Notes: generated from the sequence alone by a model not told the origin. DNA of 64,000 bases from Gymnogyps californianus (GCF_018139145.2 NC_059477.1:17037522-17101521); one strand, 5' to 3'; shown: positions 33,905 to 49,900, numbered from the stretch's first letter. Numbers and translations: made by a program.

Positions 33905-36765
33905 CAGCAAAAGCTTAAAGACATAAGAGTAGTATGAAAGGGTTTACATCTTAAATGTGGTAGCGACTTTCATAGCTTCATGCCCTTTTTTTGGTATTTT
34001 TGTCTTACCAGAAGCAATCTGAGCAAATTCTAGAGCAAATTCAGTCAGTCTTGCTTAATTCTACCTCTAACGTGTACAAAAATATAAGTGTAATCAAAAG
34101 ATACTGGTATCCCTGACATTTTTCAGCTTTAGCAAACTGATTTTTAAAAATACATTTTTTTGTTTAAAAGAGATGACAAATTCATGTCACAAGTTTCCAA
34201 TCAGCAATTAGATCTTACAAAGAGTTTCATGGTAAAACGAAGGAGGCAAAAATCAAGTGGCATGAACTTGTATAGGCTGCAGTTATTGAGGCAAGGATTT
34301 GCGGCAGAATAAAAGGTACTGTATAGGAAACATCCTTGCTGATCAAATAGAAAGCCTTTCCGTATTACTCTAGTGTGTAATAAATGAAAACCCCACACAT
34401 TTGACAAAACAAAGGTGAGCAGAAGGAAAATGTGTCCTAGGAGAGCGTGAGTGAGCCCAGACCCAGAGGCTATTCCAGATCTGTTAGCACAACTGCCTTT
34501 AGACCTCACCGCACAGCCAGATGTTGCTGCTAGAGCCTTCCCAAGCTTGGCATCTGGGTCCTGGCGTGCCCCGGGAATGGCCCGGGGTGCTACCCCCCTT
34601 GTCGGGGTAGGGGCACAAACAGTAAGGCAGGGTGAATTGCTTCTTGTCTCAGCTGAAAGATCTAATTTGCTTCAGACTGCAGATCCTGTAGACTGCAAAT
34701 GTGAAATGTTCGAGTAAAAGCGCCACAGAGTAAATATTTCTCACTAAATATAAAATTATATACAACTATTAAATATGATTTGCATTTCTTCTATTGATAG
34801 AAGCTCTTTTTTTCCAGGATTTCAGGCTCTGTGTAGTAGTACTTTTTCTCAATTTCTAGTAATTTGTAGTGGCATTTATGAGGTTTAAAAATTGTGTAAG
34901 TTTTCGGACTGAATCTTATGAGGTTCCTGTAGCCTTTGCACTTGAGATATCCATCATTGGATGCCATATTCTGTCCTAGACAGATAGGATTTCACCCACA
35001 CAATAGGGATACTGAGCAGTGACTGTAAGCCAGATCTTCAGCTGGCAAAAACTGCACTATGCTTAATCAACTTCAGTGTGAAGCTATGCCAGTTTATACC
35101 AGCTGGGCATCTAGCCCTTTGTCTGCCCCCACATAAAAACTGTGTTTATCTGCTTTTATTGAAGCTTTACATTTTCCATGTGAGCATAAGTAACATTTTC
35201 ATTTTAGAGCCAAAACTGACTTTTTATTTCATTTCCCATTTCTGCTCCATGTCCATCCATCTTGAGAATTAAATGCACACAGGGGAGGGTAAGTAAACCG
35301 CTTAGGAACATCTGGGATGCATAGAGTCTCTGTTTCAGTCTCCAGAGAGAGCAACCCATTTGCACGGTACCTCTGATAAACATACAGCTATTACTGGAAG
35401 CAGTGGCTACTTCACATGCTTAACAGGATGTTCGAATCTTGCTGTGCTCCCTTCCCTTTAACTCCAGTCCACATTCAGTAGCTACTATCTGAGACCAAAT
35501 AGGTTCAGTGATGGACAGGTACTATATAAGAGATAATGGGCTTGATTTCTGTGACAAAATCCTGAAACGGCTGTGAGTTTGCAAGTTTCTGCGTCTCCCT
35601 ACTTCAGTCTGGATGAGATTGCCACAAATGCGAGTCTACTTGTGCAAACCTGAATACATCAGCAATCATGTATCCACCAGTGATATTGATTTCAACTTCA
35701 GTGTCTAAGTGCTCACCACATGACTAAGGCTTGAACATAATAGCCTTCTGATAGTGTTCCAAGTTTGGGGGGATATATGAAGGTTAATTGAAGCTACAGA
35801 CTTGGCAACTTGCCTCAAATGACTGTGTGCCATGGTGTTTGGGGATTTTAGCTGTTATATGTGTAAGTAATTGCTCTTTACCAAATGCTTTAGGGAGAAA
35901 AAAATCACCAAATCTAACAATTTAACATATAAAATCCTCCATGCAAAAAGCTTAAGCAAAAGCAAACCTTCAATATATGTAAGGTATGCCTTGGCTCTGG
36001 TACTGTTATCTAGCACCAAATATCTCGTTCCTGCTTCTGGAAGCATTTATCAGCAAATCATTGACTTAGCAGATTTAATCTTGCTGTACAACAACGATAT
36101 TTCTGAGAAGAGTCTGGCCCATTTTGCATACCTGGAGACCTGGCATACAAAAAGGCAGCAGGCAGGCTGAGCCTTTTTAAGACAATACTTTTCCCACCTG
36201 TCTGTCCTTCCCCGGCGCTGGGGGTGACCAGCCCCACACCCCATCAGCAGAACAAAATGCATGCTAGTGCACCAACCATTCTAGGAGAGGGTTTGATATC
36301 CTAAAATTCAGCAGATCAGATAGATACACTGAGTTAAGCAGCAGCAAGTCAAGCTAATATGGTGAATTGTGAATTGTGAACTGAAGGAGCTGAGAAACGT
36401 TCACTTCTCCCACTCCTGCTATGCAGGCCATAACCTCCAGCAAAGGAGTGAGGTGGACAGCCGGAGCAATAATGTTTAAGTGACTGATACTAAATCCAAC
36501 AGAGTACATCTGTCAGGACCCTTAATGAATACTGCCAAGGAGGATAAGTTTGTGTTCATATGATAGGCTTTAAACCACAGTAGCTAAGGCAGTAGGTCTT
36601 TTGGGCTGTCTGGTACCAGCCAATGTCTTCCATCAGAGGGGCAGAATGGATTTCTTGGCTAGGTTATTTTTGCTCACATGTTAACAGTTGAAAAACCTTC
36701 AGTCAAAATCTGATCATCTGATAATGTATAAAAAGAATATATTGAATAAAGATATTCATGTTACT

Positions 36766-36812
36766 GTTGTTGGAGATAAAAAGGGGACAGTTGTTGGAGA
36801 TAAAAAGGGGAG
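36766..36812. repeat. Tandem duplication, 24-bp period
   Basis: GTTGTTGGAGATAAAAAGGG at 36766 is repeated without change at 36790. The near-identity suggests a recent event. Confidence 0.9.
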
Positions 36813-37999
36813 TTCTTCGAGTTGACACTTCAGAGTAAATACTAAGTCAACATATTCCCAGGATCTAGGAATATCCTTTGGACTCTGGCATCAGGAGAAT
36901 GCTATAAAATCAACTTCTGTCTCTTTCTGAGGATGGCAGCATTAGCTCAGCTGTGCCAGTCTGACTGCAGCAGTCAGCAGAAGCTGTGTATGCAGCCATA
37001 TAACTACAACAGAGTCTGATCATCATCCTGATGAAATTACACTGATCTAATTTGCACGCTGTGAAGACATTTGGCACTGGCTGGATCTGAGCCGTGACAT
37101 CTTCATTGGAACTAAAAGTACACTAAGAAGTGACATTACATTTCATACTCTTTTGTGCCAGACTGTGGCATTTCTTCCTCTTTAAAGGCATTATTTCAAG
37201 AACATTTAATTTAGCTTTGATATGTCTGCCATTTTGCTATGCAGGAATGTACTGAGCCAGAAAAGCTCAGCTGTAATAAAGTTTGGCACCATCAGCCCAC
37301 CATATACCTGCACCATCCTGTGCAATTTAATTGGCATTCAGTGGGTTGATAAATGGATTGGCTTAATGAGACAATATACGTGACATATGCAGGACTCTCC
37401 TGAGGAATAAGATTCATTTTTGCACTTCACACATCAACATGCTACAGATACCAACACAGTCACCTCCAGCAGCTGTGCCATAACCAATGACATGCCTTCC
37501 ACTGTGTTGACCAATAACTCTGCTATCTCTCAAACTAGCTTTACATCATTTTCCATATGAACATTTTCCTTTCTTCATTTTTTCATTATGTTTCTGATTG
37601 ATTGTAAAAATAAAGCAAGATACAGTAACTGCCTTTGAAAATTTCTGTCAAATATAATATTCATATTTTTTTGCTGGTATAAATCAACAGCTTAGCTTCA
37701 TAGCTTCCTGAGAATTTGCCTCCATGTTTAGAAAAAAGTTCTAATTATAGTTTGAATATAGTATAAATAACAACTAAAAATATTCAGTGAAATACACATA
37801 AAAGCAAAGATCTATGTTGTGTAGTTTTGAGTGACTATGAGTAAGCATGACCTATTCTCCTCAAAGGTTCATTTGTATGGATGAATCAGGTTTATGTTAG
37901 AGCCATCTCTGGATCGAGTGTGAAGATGAGGATCTCTGGGAAATTGTACAGTAGCTGGCAGAGGGGAGCGTTTCAGTGCTATTACAGTACAAATAATTA

Positions 38000-40900
38000 C
38001 TGATTACAGTAAAAGTTTATTCAGCCCTTTTATAAACAAACCCAATTTTGCCTTAGTCAGGAACGAACAAAAGAGGATCAGTAACATCAAGGATCTGGTC
38101 CAGTGTTTAAAAAAATAGTAGTTTAATGGCAGATCTTTGAATTCTGCCTCTCAGATGTAACTGTGAATGTAATCAATGTCCTTTGATGTTTTTCAGAGGC
38201 CTGCTTGCTGGGGTTATAGATCATTTAAGAGTTGGGATTTAACATTAATCCAGAGAGCTAATCTATCTTGCATGGACAAGAGAGATACATATCCAGCTTT
38301 CTGGTATTTTACAAAGGCTTGGAAAACTGTTCAGGGACAGAAAACATCAACCCACTTAGACAACACACACACTTAGTTTCACTTAGTTTCTTAGCTGACA
38401 TTAAAAGTGTACATATATATATATATCCCTTATTTTAGGAAAAAAAGGTCAATATGACCAAGTCCTCAGTCATCATTACCATCAGGATAATGAACATAAA
38501 AGCCAAATAGTTTTATTGGTCATTCTGCTCTGGTGCAGTTGTGAAGGCCAGATTCAGATGTTTTAAGTGAACCAGCTGCTTATCAGGATATAGAAGGGCA
38601 TCACTCCCAAAGAGCTGGAAAAATTTGTCAAAATCATGTGGGCAATTTTCTGCATCCATGAGGAAAACTGAGAACCAGAGCACTGTTTGCCTGTGTTCCC
38701 CCTGAGAAACTGTGCAAGGATTTTCAAAGTAACCTAAGGGAATGAGGAGCCAAACTCCCACTGAATGTACATGCACATTAATATGTTAAATTCCTTGTAT
38801 CTGTTGGAAACAAAAACTTGTCCGCATACCTGAGAATGTACAGATTCTCACCACGGAAACGGCCACTGCTTCAACCTGGAAAAGAAAATTCAGGAGAGGC
38901 AGAGAGGTAAGCGAGGCTGCAGCTGGCTGCTGCTGAGCTGTGCTCTGGGCCGTCACAGTACCTGCCGCTGGCATCTTGTCCATGAGGTGGAAGAAGCCCA
39001 CGTGTCACTGCCTCGGATTTCAACTGGGTGCCAGTTTGATGCTTGCAATTCTGCTCTAAGGAAAGCCGCATACATGCAAATAAGCCCAAGGAAACTAAAA
39101 AATGAAACGGTGTGTGACAGTTTCTAATTACTGCGTAAAAACAACATATGGAAACTTCATTGTCCATTTCATCCCTCAACATGTACTATCAAGTTAGATT
39201 TCTTTTGCTCAATCATTCTCTCTAGAGCATTTGGAGCTGTTTCACTTGTATTATATGAAGAAAAACAGCACTTGATATGAGCAGTGTGATGCTTTTACTT
39301 TCCTTGTCCAAGCTCATTAATCTCATGGAGGGTTTTAAAAAAAAAATCCTACTGGTTTGGCACAAATTGTAGTTTTCCAAAAAAGGAATCAGTTCAAAGT
39401 CCTTTTTCAGAAATATTCCATCCATTGTCGTGAATCATGTTTGAAAGAGTGTAAACATTGAGAAACAGGAGAATAACTTAATATTTAAACGTAGCCATGG
39501 TAAATGCTAACAAGTAGAGAATGTCACATACTGATGTGTGTTGATGGGGTGAATTATTGTAGAAGAACAATGAAGGAATCTTTAATATGACTTCTTGCTA
39601 TGTACAATTAAATAGCAGGATGTATTCTTCTAAGCTTTTAAGTGTTTCCAGCAAGTTTTCAAATTTAAATATTTATAATGGAGGCATAAGAGGAAATTTA
39701 AAGGATATGGTTGGGTCAAAGAAACGAAGCATACATCAAAGTCCCATTTTCTGGGAGCAAAATTCTTGCAGCCTTCCCTATCAAGCCCTGTGGCCACAGA
39801 AGCAGAGTCAGTTAATGAATCAGAAAAAAGCTGGTTACCAGATGTCCTTACTTATTAACACACACACATTGCATTCTGTAATGGCATTCACTAAACAATC
39901 TGTGTGGAGCAGACTCTGCTCTGTTTAAAGTCCCTTTTTCAAAAAAACACTTCTAACTTTTCTTCCTCTGTGATTGATTTCAGGATAGCTGTTGTTTAAG
40001 ATGCTGTCAGGCATTTTGTCTAATTGAAATTTCTCCACCATTCTGAAGGTTCCTAAGGTACCCAGCAAAACAAAACTGTTTTTAGCATTTATTCTTCTAC
40101 CCCTCCTTCTAAAATGATAATGAAATAAGATAAAATAAGTTAAAAATATTAACTTAAAAGCAAAGCAGGAGAGAAACCAATTCTCTTTGATTGGTTTCCA
40201 CTGCTGCTAATTTTAATGCCACCCATTGTTCAGCTCTGCAGTCTAATTTTATGTTAATATCCTGAAAGTTGTCAAATCTTGGCAAAACCTATGCATAAAT
40301 TACACAGAAAGTAGCTCACAGGAGGGGGAAAGTAATGACTGTCATGGTTAGCCAAACCCATTAATAGTCTGACAAGCAATAACCCAAGAGCTCTGGTCAA
40401 CTGCTGCAGACATCTGTGAAACTTTTGCAATTAATTTTTTTTTGGAGGAGGTATCAGCTGTGAAATAGCACATAAGTGACTGATTATTATCAGCTCTGCT
40501 GGTGAGGGCAGAACTGATCAACTCCAAGCATTCATCCTTCTACTACAGACTGATTGTTTTATGAATTTAGAAGTTTTTTCTTTATTTTCTAAGACACTCG
40601 AATCTCGAGAAAGGGAAAAGGAGAGTCAGCTGTACATGAGTAGCACTTTACTTATACATACTCTTTCACATCAGCAGTTTTCAAAGAACTTTACAGAGGT
40701 CATTAGCATTATCTGTGTCTATAAAGTGGAGAAACTGAGGCAGTGACTATGTCTGTGTGTTCATGAGCATGACAGAACACAAGAGAGGCTGAGAAATGGA
40801 TAGAGGGACTTCCCTGAAGTCAGATATTAAGCCAGGGATATCTCTGCTACGCCAAGCAGTGCTCTGTAAGACTGTACAGTCACCTATTTAAAAGCTGGAA

Positions 40901-43900
40901 GGATCACACTGTGCTGAGAACAATGTAGCTATTTGATCAATTTTCTCATGTCTCCAAAGTCACCCTTCCCCTGAATTCTCTTTTACAGGCTGAGAGGACA
41001 GCTGAGATCTGTTCCATGATGCCTCATGAATCCAAAATTCTCAGTGGCACTAAGTCTTTGGGGAAAATGCTTTATAATTGGGTTGATCTGGTAGAGGTGT
41101 GCTGCACTAAAGTGCAGGCCTGTTAAAACTGAGAATGCATATATTTTAGTTGCTGAATTAGTACCTAACATGACTGACATGCTCACAAGTAGCCCCTGGA
41201 TCTGTAAAGAAGAGTGAATTTGCCCTGTTGCATTATCGTGCCTGCTTTTTTCCTCCTTTTGTATACAATCTAAAATCCCGGTAAGCATTTGTCACTGGTA
41301 AACTATATTTTTATCTTTAGTAGGATACCATTACTAGAAGCTTTGACTGAATTAAATACTATGTTCTTCCTTAAAAGCTTTTTCTTATGCAAGCAAATTC
41401 TGTTTTCCTATAAGTAGATGGTCTGAAATATTGTCTCTGAATTTCTTATTGTCACTACAGTACAAAAATAATCCAGTAGATGCCAAAACCAAACCCAAAC
41501 CTCTAAAAATCCTCAGACATCATGATTTATACGGAATGCTATACCCCTAAAGAAAATAATTGCTCTCACCAGTATTGATGAACAGATAATTAACATGATA
41601 AAATGCATGGGGCATATAAAAGTGCAGCAATATCTTATTTTTGACTACTATATAGACCTTATGTGCTGCTATAACACAGCCATTACATTCCAGATCTTTC
41701 GTTTTCATACTTTGCTTTTTTCATTCTCTGTCTTGAACAATGCTAATGCTTAGTGGACAACACAGAACAAGCAGGCATTTTAGTATGTATTCTGAAAAAA
41801 AGAAATGTTATTCAAAGAATAGGATTTTTAAAACCAAACTTATCTTGGAAAACACAAGAAAAAGGGACATGCTAAATGTAGCACATAAACTGATGCCCAC
41901 AGTCTGGAAAACAAGTTTGCTACTGCCTTGGGACACATAATTTTTAGAAATAATGGACCATTTGGCAGTTCTGCACATGTCACCAAGCATGCTTGGAAAC
42001 ACCATGGGCTTTGCTTTATTAATATACATGGTTTGAAATAAATTCCCTCTGAAATGCTAGAGGAATCCTCAAATCAACTAATTCATGTGACCTTTCTTTA
42101 TTTAAGACAGCCTTTATACTTAGACTGTGCTGTACTCTCAAAAAAGATAGATATTAACCAGTGTACTGTTTTTCATCTCCAAACTATGGCAGAAATCAGT
42201 TCTGGGGGATTGATTGCAGTGCGTAGATGGGAAACTAGCAATGGGCATTTGCTTGGGGTGCTGCCTCATTCCAGTTAGAAGAAAGATAAAAGGAAAACAG
42301 ATCCTTGATCTTGATTCTGTGAACCACTTCAAACTGAGTTTAGCAGACCTTCCCACCTCAATGAATCTGTTTCTAACAGGATAGCATGCACTGCCTTTTC
42401 CAGAAGGGTCCTTGAAAAGAACCTGAACCACAGCAGTGGCAGTGGAGAGTTCAGAGACTTTCCACAGTGCCTCAGTCAATGCAGTTCTAGAGGTCCTAAA
42501 GGTGAACATAATCAGTACAGGCAAAACAAGTACTTAGGAGCCAGAAAACTCTGCTTCCCAATTCCAGCCATATCCATGGTGCAGTAAAGTGGGTGAGAGG
42601 GCATACCCCTTCTCACACATAATTTCTAGGGGCTTTAGCCCTGCGGAGTCCTGTCATTCCATGAGTACAATCACTGCCATTGTGCTCGACCCTGTGCAGA
42701 GACTGAATGCCTGAAGAAGGTGCCCTTCTGCCCTTGTGTATCTCTGCAAAGACACAAACACAATTTAGCTTTTAGTTCCCCGACTGAGCTAATCCTTGTT
42801 GTTCAAAAGCATCTTTTCTTTTGGCCATAGGTTATTCGGGGGAGAAGGATTTGAACAGCCCCCTTTTTTGCCCTTCGGCACAGAAACTTCAGTAGAATGT
42901 TTGGGTTGGACAAAGGCTTGCTCAGAATTAATGTAGCTACACTTTTTGTTGTGGAATTTACTAGTAAGTTAAACCCATGCATTTTTTCTTTGTCCGTTTA
43001 TTGATATGTTATTACAAAGTAGGAAAATGGAGAAGTGAGATAAAAATAAACCAGAATGGACAGGGTCAGAAGGAACATCAGGTTTTCCTAGCATCGAGGT
43101 GAGAGAAGGGGATATTCCATTTTAAAAAATCTGGTTGTTAAAACTAGATAATCGTTGTTTTCCCCCTTTCCCGTTTCTTCTCACCTTTCTTGCCTTCCAT
43201 GAAGAGAAAGTCAAGATTTTGATTTTTGTTTTTGGTCCACACTGATTATTTCTATACCAGTAAATTAAACTTACTTGTGACTGTTCTCTGGCACTGTCTC
43301 ACTGTCCAAAGGGTGTTTGTGTTCACACTACCTGTAGGGAAAGGTCCTTGTGAATTGTTTGGAACTGCTCTATCTGGGAAAAGCCAGGAGTGTGCCAGGG
43401 ACTCTTTTAATGATTTAACAGTGTAGACAATTAAATTCCAGTGCCTGGAAGCGCTTCCCTGGCACTCTTAAATCTACTAGTCTAGACACAGCTACTGTGG
43501 TCAAAATCTGCTTCCCTTATTCACGTAAATAGCTCCAGTGAAGTCAGCTGTGAGACTGGCTGTAAAACAAGAATTCTATTTTGCAAATGATTTCAAGCAT
43601 TTGGCCTTCATTCTACATTGGGGAAAAAGAAAACAACCCACAACCTTGAGCTTTCAAATTTTAAAAATTAAACAACGTAAGTGAGACATATCCAAATAAC
43701 CAAGTGGCCAATATTTTCATCCAGAATGTAGGGGCTCATGTTGAAATCTCTATCTTCTCTAAGTGAGAAAGGCCTGTCATATTCCTGATGAGTTTGGGAA
43801 TCCAATATATCAGGAAACGGGGCCCTCCAGATTGTTTTCTTTCTTACATTAGCAAGAAAGCTTACCCTGAAGCTGAGGAAATTCCAATACTGAAAAATTT

Positions 43901-46900
43901 TTACAATGGAAAAAGTGTTTTGTTAAGATACCCTGGTAATTTACAGGATCTGATTCCAGAAGTTCAAAAAAATCCCCACAAAACAACCCCAACCCCCAAG
44001 CAACTCAACCTACACTGCAGTAGTGGTTAAGACATTTGCCAAAATAACATCTGATCCCAGAGCTCACAGGAGTTCAGGTGGGTCAGGAATTTTCTCAGAC
44101 AACAGTTTTTTCTTTCGTAAGTAAATTAACTTGAACATGAATTTGTCAAAGTCAAAATGTGCAAAAATATACCAACTTTGACCATATTATTTTAGAAAAA
44201 ATACTGTGAAGCATTTTATGTTCTTTTAGAATATAAAATGTTGAGCCCTCGTTTTGAAAGTTTTTTATTTGACTTTCATCTGGTAGAAGAAAATTAGAAG
44301 AGAATTATTTGGTTAATTCACATGAAAAACATAAACTGAACACAACATTTTCGGGTTTGAGGCATTTCTGAATATTTTATTTTGATCCTTGCTTGAAAAA
44401 TCAGTATTTTTAGTTTATACCTTTTATCCCCAAATGAAAAAAAACCTCCATCCCAGCTTTAATAAAGCCCTTTTTACTGGTAGTATAGAGTTTGGGTATA
44501 AAGCTAATTCTCTGGAAAATCATGACTGAAAGAAAGTTTGTAGCAATTCTCAGAAAAATATTTTGAATTGAATTCAACTCTTGGTAGGCATGCATTTTCA
44601 TTATGGTTTTCCATGTATAATGACAGATTCGTATTTATTTACTTCAGTTGTTTGCTATAATGTCTCTCCATATAAAGAAGAAATAAATATGCCATAACTG
44701 TAATATTTTGAAAAAAAGACAATATTTAATTAAAGAAATACCTTTAAATAGAATATTATTTGCTTAAAATTAGTTTAAATGGCTCGGCCTGGACACAACT
44801 GACCATACATTAACGTTAATTTGAGCCACTTTCACACAGAGGCTGTTCGGCTGATGCAGACTCATACAAAAGCCTCATAGATACAAAACCCATACAATTC
44901 ATCCGCAGTCACATGTTAAACTCATATTTTGTTTGATCAGCCACATCAGCCTTATCTTTTTGGATCTTTTTGGATTTTTTTTGATCTTATAGTATTAACT
45001 GTAAGCTAATGCACATCCCCATGCACCTTGCATCAAGCTGTTGCTGATCATACTGCTAAAGCAGTCAGAATATGACCTATACAATCCTAATGGTATTGAT
45101 GTACACGCTGTGGCTGGATTCAGCAAATACTTGCTGGGAGGCTGTGTGACAGACCTCAGTACGTGATGGGTCACTCTCCATAGGGACAGAAACCACCACC
45201 CCAGGATAACCGTAGGAAATATCTGTACTAAATTCACTAGATAGATAGTGAAAGGACTTACAGCATGTGATGGAGGAAAAATTAGATTAATCCCCTGAGC
45301 AGAGAGGACAGAAAAGGGACTGCTGTGTTCCAAGCTATTCTCTTGTCTGAGTCAGAGAGAGGAGAGGAAGGGGACCTTGACCATTAGCAGAGTTGTGTGA
45401 TATTCATCCCCTGGGCAAAGAGCTGACTGATGGGCACCCACAAATCCCCCATTAATGCATAGGTCAGCTGATTCTCTACAGCCTTCCTAGGACTCAGGCA
45501 TTTTATTGACACCTGCCTCTGAAGTGAGAGGGTGATGGTTGCATGTGAAAGACTTTGAGAGCAACAACTGAGTGAGGGCTACCCACAGCAACCCCCAGCA
45601 TTGGAGAGTGGATCATGATGTTGCTGTGGCCACATAGAGGGGAGCATCCTCTTTGGAGACAGACAGGAGCAGAGCCAAAAACAAATCTAAAATGAGAAAT
45701 ATCAAGGGCTTTTTCTGCTTCAACTCCTTTTCTTATTTTTTATGTATGTGATTTTAAACTCACATCCTTGCTCTGTAATGTGATCCTGCTGTATTTCACA
45801 TCATTCTAGGTAAAGATATGAATGATTCAGGGAAAAATACCCGCTGAACCCTAAAATGATTGTCACTGGCAACAGTGTAGACTAAGACAGTTCATGAGTT
45901 CAGATTTTTTTGTAACTCTAATGATCTCAGTTAACAAAATACATCGAGCAAACTAGTAATCTATTTAAATTCTAATACAGGACTTCCAGAATAAAAATGC
46001 AGGTTGGATTGAAAAAATGTCAATCATATTTAGAGAAGGCTTAAAGGCTTATGTTTTCTTTATTATTTAGTATGAAAATACTTAGAAATCCAAATACTGT
46101 GAAGTGGAAATACTTTGGAAGGAAGTATCCATCATTAAAAACAGAATAGAAAAGCTGAAATATCAAGGTTACATTGTATACAGCCCAGTGTCTTAATGAA
46201 TGCACGGTGTCTTAACACAACAGCATCCTAACCTTTTGATTTTCTTATTTCACAAATGAAGATGTATTATAACATCTGGAACTGGTATATTGATTGATTC
46301 ATAGTCATCATCTGTAGGAATAATTATATACAACTATAATAAGTATCAGAACTCTTTTTACTTTTTCAAAATACAGCCACCCACCTCCTCTTTTCAGGTA
46401 TATTTTAATATTTAAAATATATGAGATCAAGTACTCTCAAGTACTCAGCTTCAGTCTACTGCAATTCAGTAATGTTTGACTGAATTTACACCATGATAGT
46501 TGAAAACAGCATTAGATTTTCTTACTACACAGTTATATACTTTTTCCTCAAACTTATGAATGGTAAGCAAATCAAACTAAGGTCTCCTTCAGGCTTTACT
46601 ACTAAACAGAAGCTGTCTTGCTTGCTTTTCATCTCTCATTCTAATTCTCATTTTTTTCTTATATATCTTTCTTAATTCTTATTTATTTCATTAGATTAGA
46701 ATGAATAATTTTTATCCTCAAGGTCACTAAATGCATATTTAAATTTGGTGTTTGTTCTTCGTTCAACAGTAGGTTTTGGAATGTCTGAGAATGTTGGTGT
46801 CCCTACAAACTTGTTGATCAGTCATTTTCAGACTGACATATTTTTAATTAGTAAAATTGAAAAGGGCCATTATTTGAGACTTATTTTATGATATATGTGT

Positions 46901-49900
46901 TTCCAAGTCAAATATTCTGATTTGGGGATGTGGATCTCAAGAACTTCAATCTGGAGTTAATCTTTGTAAATCAGGCTAGAGTGGATTAAAATGCAAGAAA
47001 GGAAAAACCTTACTACAGGTTGATGAAATGGACTGGATCTAATCCAAAAGAAACTAAGTGATTATAAATTGAAGATTACTACAGAATAAGTCCTCTGTAA
47101 TCCTTCTATAGCTGACATCGGATGCGTGACTTTCTAAAGGCAGGTCTATTAGAGTTTAATTCATTCAGTGATTTTTTTTATTTTCTAGAGCATTGGACTA
47201 TCTTATATAACTAGTTCACTGCAGTTTTTATAGGATTGAAAAAATCCTGTTCCACTTTGTGTATAACTCATAGAGAAATCTGTACCTTGATTATTATTAA
47301 CAAGAGGGTTGAGTATTTTTTTTATTTTTCAAAACAAATTTCTTTTCCAGCGTCTCTCCCTGCATTTCTTTTCCTAAGCAAGTTAAAAGAGTAAGTTACT
47401 AGAATTAAATCTTTTGCATGTCTAGCTTTGATTTTCAATAACCATTTAAAAAAAAAAAACCACCAGGTTGGGTGGGTTGGATGGGATGCTGTTGGCCGTG
47501 TTTGCCGTCAGGACACACCGCTGGCCCGTGCCACAGACTTGCTCTCCAGCCTGTGGAATGGCAGTAAATCTGGTCCTTCACTCATGCAGATTTCAGAGAA
47601 AATAAGTCATCAATTTATTAACGGTATTCTCATTAAATTTTATTGGATGAAGAGAATCTTTTAATAATGCAAGAAAAACTGGCATTCATTAAAGGAGAGG
47701 ATAAGAAAGAGTAATACTAGTGTTTGTAAAACACGAGTACAGCAGGGTCAGTTCTCATTCTTAACAGGTCGGTACAATTCCACTGATTGCATTGAAGCTA
47801 AAGTCAGAGTGATTAACAGCCAAAACTTTCTTTCAACTATAACTGTGTATTTTAAAAGTTCATATAAATTAATGTAAATTATTGCACTAACAGAAAAGTC
47901 AGCAACATAATTATTAGACAAAAATGTCTACTTTTCATAATAATACACACAGAAACAATGGTGAATTTAGAAAATTACAACTGAGAAGAAACTTTAATGT
48001 TAGAATTCTTCTCATTGTAGCGAAGATGTAGACTCACAACAAAGCACACATGATTCAGATTAAGATCTTGATTCTATTCTTATTTCTTTAACAGTCTGTA
48101 ATATTCCAGGCAAGATCCTTAACTATTTTATTCTCTAGTTTCTCCAACTAATAATTAAGAATACAGTGCTTCATTATTTTTGCAAGCTGCTTTGTTATTA
48201 ATCAGTATGTATGTATACATATAAAGTGTATCATCATATTCATCTCTATTACTTTTCATTTCTGTTGCAATATATGGTATTTTTGCCAAAGAGGTGGTTT
48301 TCTTATGAAAGTTAGATTTTAATCCACATAGGGCATTGCCTATTAGCTGAACAGCATATATTTCAACATAGCATTGTTGGCAGTATGCATTAGTAGCAAT
48401 ACAATTTGACTTGCACCAGCATACATTAGCCTAAACGTTTGTTTTCTCAACCATTTGGAGCATTTGCAGAATATATCCTGGATGTCCAGAAACTTTACAC
48501 CCTGTGCTCCAGAAATTCTACAGCTTTTTCACAGATGCAAGGAGGAAGAAAGAAGACAGTGATGTAAAGTTAAATTGCTTCTTTCTTTTGTCTAAGCGAA
48601 GATTTTATAAACAAGGAATGCAGAATGTAAACTCATTTTCTAATAAAAAGTAATCCTGAGTCCACTAATATCTGTGATGCTCTGAAGAGGAAACATTTCC
48701 TTGCTTAATCCAGTGAAGTTTCTAAAACCGATGACTCTTTCCAAACTGCTTAATGCAGACCAGTCTTCCACAGTAATCAAACAGGCTTTGTATCATCCGA
48801 GGAAATATTTCCTCCTGATGTTAAGGTGCTGGGACTGGTCTGAAGGGCAAGCAGTAGGAATTTAATCTCACCGGTGTTCTCTACATGGACTATCTCTGTG
48901 GAAAGACATAACTAACTTCCTGTACATCAATAAACTCAGCGACATTATACAGCAACAACATATTAAGCATTTTAAATCTCCAGGGCAACAGTCGTGGTGA
49001 TGGATGACTCACACAACTAGTTAGCCCCTGAGTAATCAGGTGAAATAAACTTTAAAATGACAGTGGCTATAGTCTTCTCCATTAGAAGCTCTCACACCTG
49101 CAATTGACTTAATGACACCTAAGTTCAAGGACTTCATGATTTCTTGAATGTAATCTGTATCACCCCAGAGTTTTGGTGTGTCACTTCTGATCACTGTCCC
49201 CAGTAAATTCCATCGGTTAGTCATGGCCAGAAGCCACACCCCACCGTGCTAAATTTCTGGAGAAGCATGTTCTGCAGCAACACTAGCTTTGTTGTGTTTT
49301 ACAGATCATTCTCCCTTAGCAGTACTGCTGTGGCATCCATGGTCATCTGAAGGCACAGAATGAAATTCTGTCATCTGCATGACCTAATGTGTATGGGTAT
49401 TACTGTATCACTTACTTGGTTATCATGTGTCCTGCATTACATCTTACAATATTTAAAAAATGTCTCTGACAAGATGCTCCTTCATTTGATATAATGTATT
49501 ACAATCTCTTGTGTACTTTGTGTGCTTTAGTCTGTTTTACAAAGTATGAAAACAAATCTCATTGCCTCAAGTTTATACCAACATAACCCAAGAGAAGGCT
49601 TGTCCTATTTTATTGGTAATCCCTATTGCTTCTTAGAAGCGTGAATCCCAAAGCTGCTGCATTGGAAGGGCAGAAAAGAAGATTCCTTCTCACATACCTG
49701 ATCTCTATTTAGCCTATTGCCATATCCCAAGGATATAGTCCTTGGTACTGCCAGTTTGAAGAAGTCTTTGAAATGGGTCAATCTGTTTTGCATGTTTATA
49801 TTTTCTCTTGTCACTCCACAGTCATCGACAACCTTAAGTATCCCAGAGTAAATTCCGGGAACTGGAATCTTTTTTTAATTTTTTTTTTCTCTTTTTTTAT

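Larger units (their letters stand above)
29335..38000. other. Intergenic, no gene recognised
   Basis: This is AT-rich, apparently single-copy sequence. A small GC-rich patch lies at about 34450-34620 and another near 36190-36245. The 88-codon plus-strand frame at 34451-34717 has no recognisable features. The palindrome at 33885-33904 and the tandem duplication near 36766 are listed separately. Confidence 0.5.

Noticed and set aside
42138..42524. 128-codon minus-strand open frame
   Set aside because: Within chance length. No family was recognised and there is no promoter or splice context.
47449..47580. A12 run next to a GC-rich patch as a processed retrocopy
   Set aside because: The A run is on the wrong side for a plus-strand copy and no reading frame or similarity was seen.
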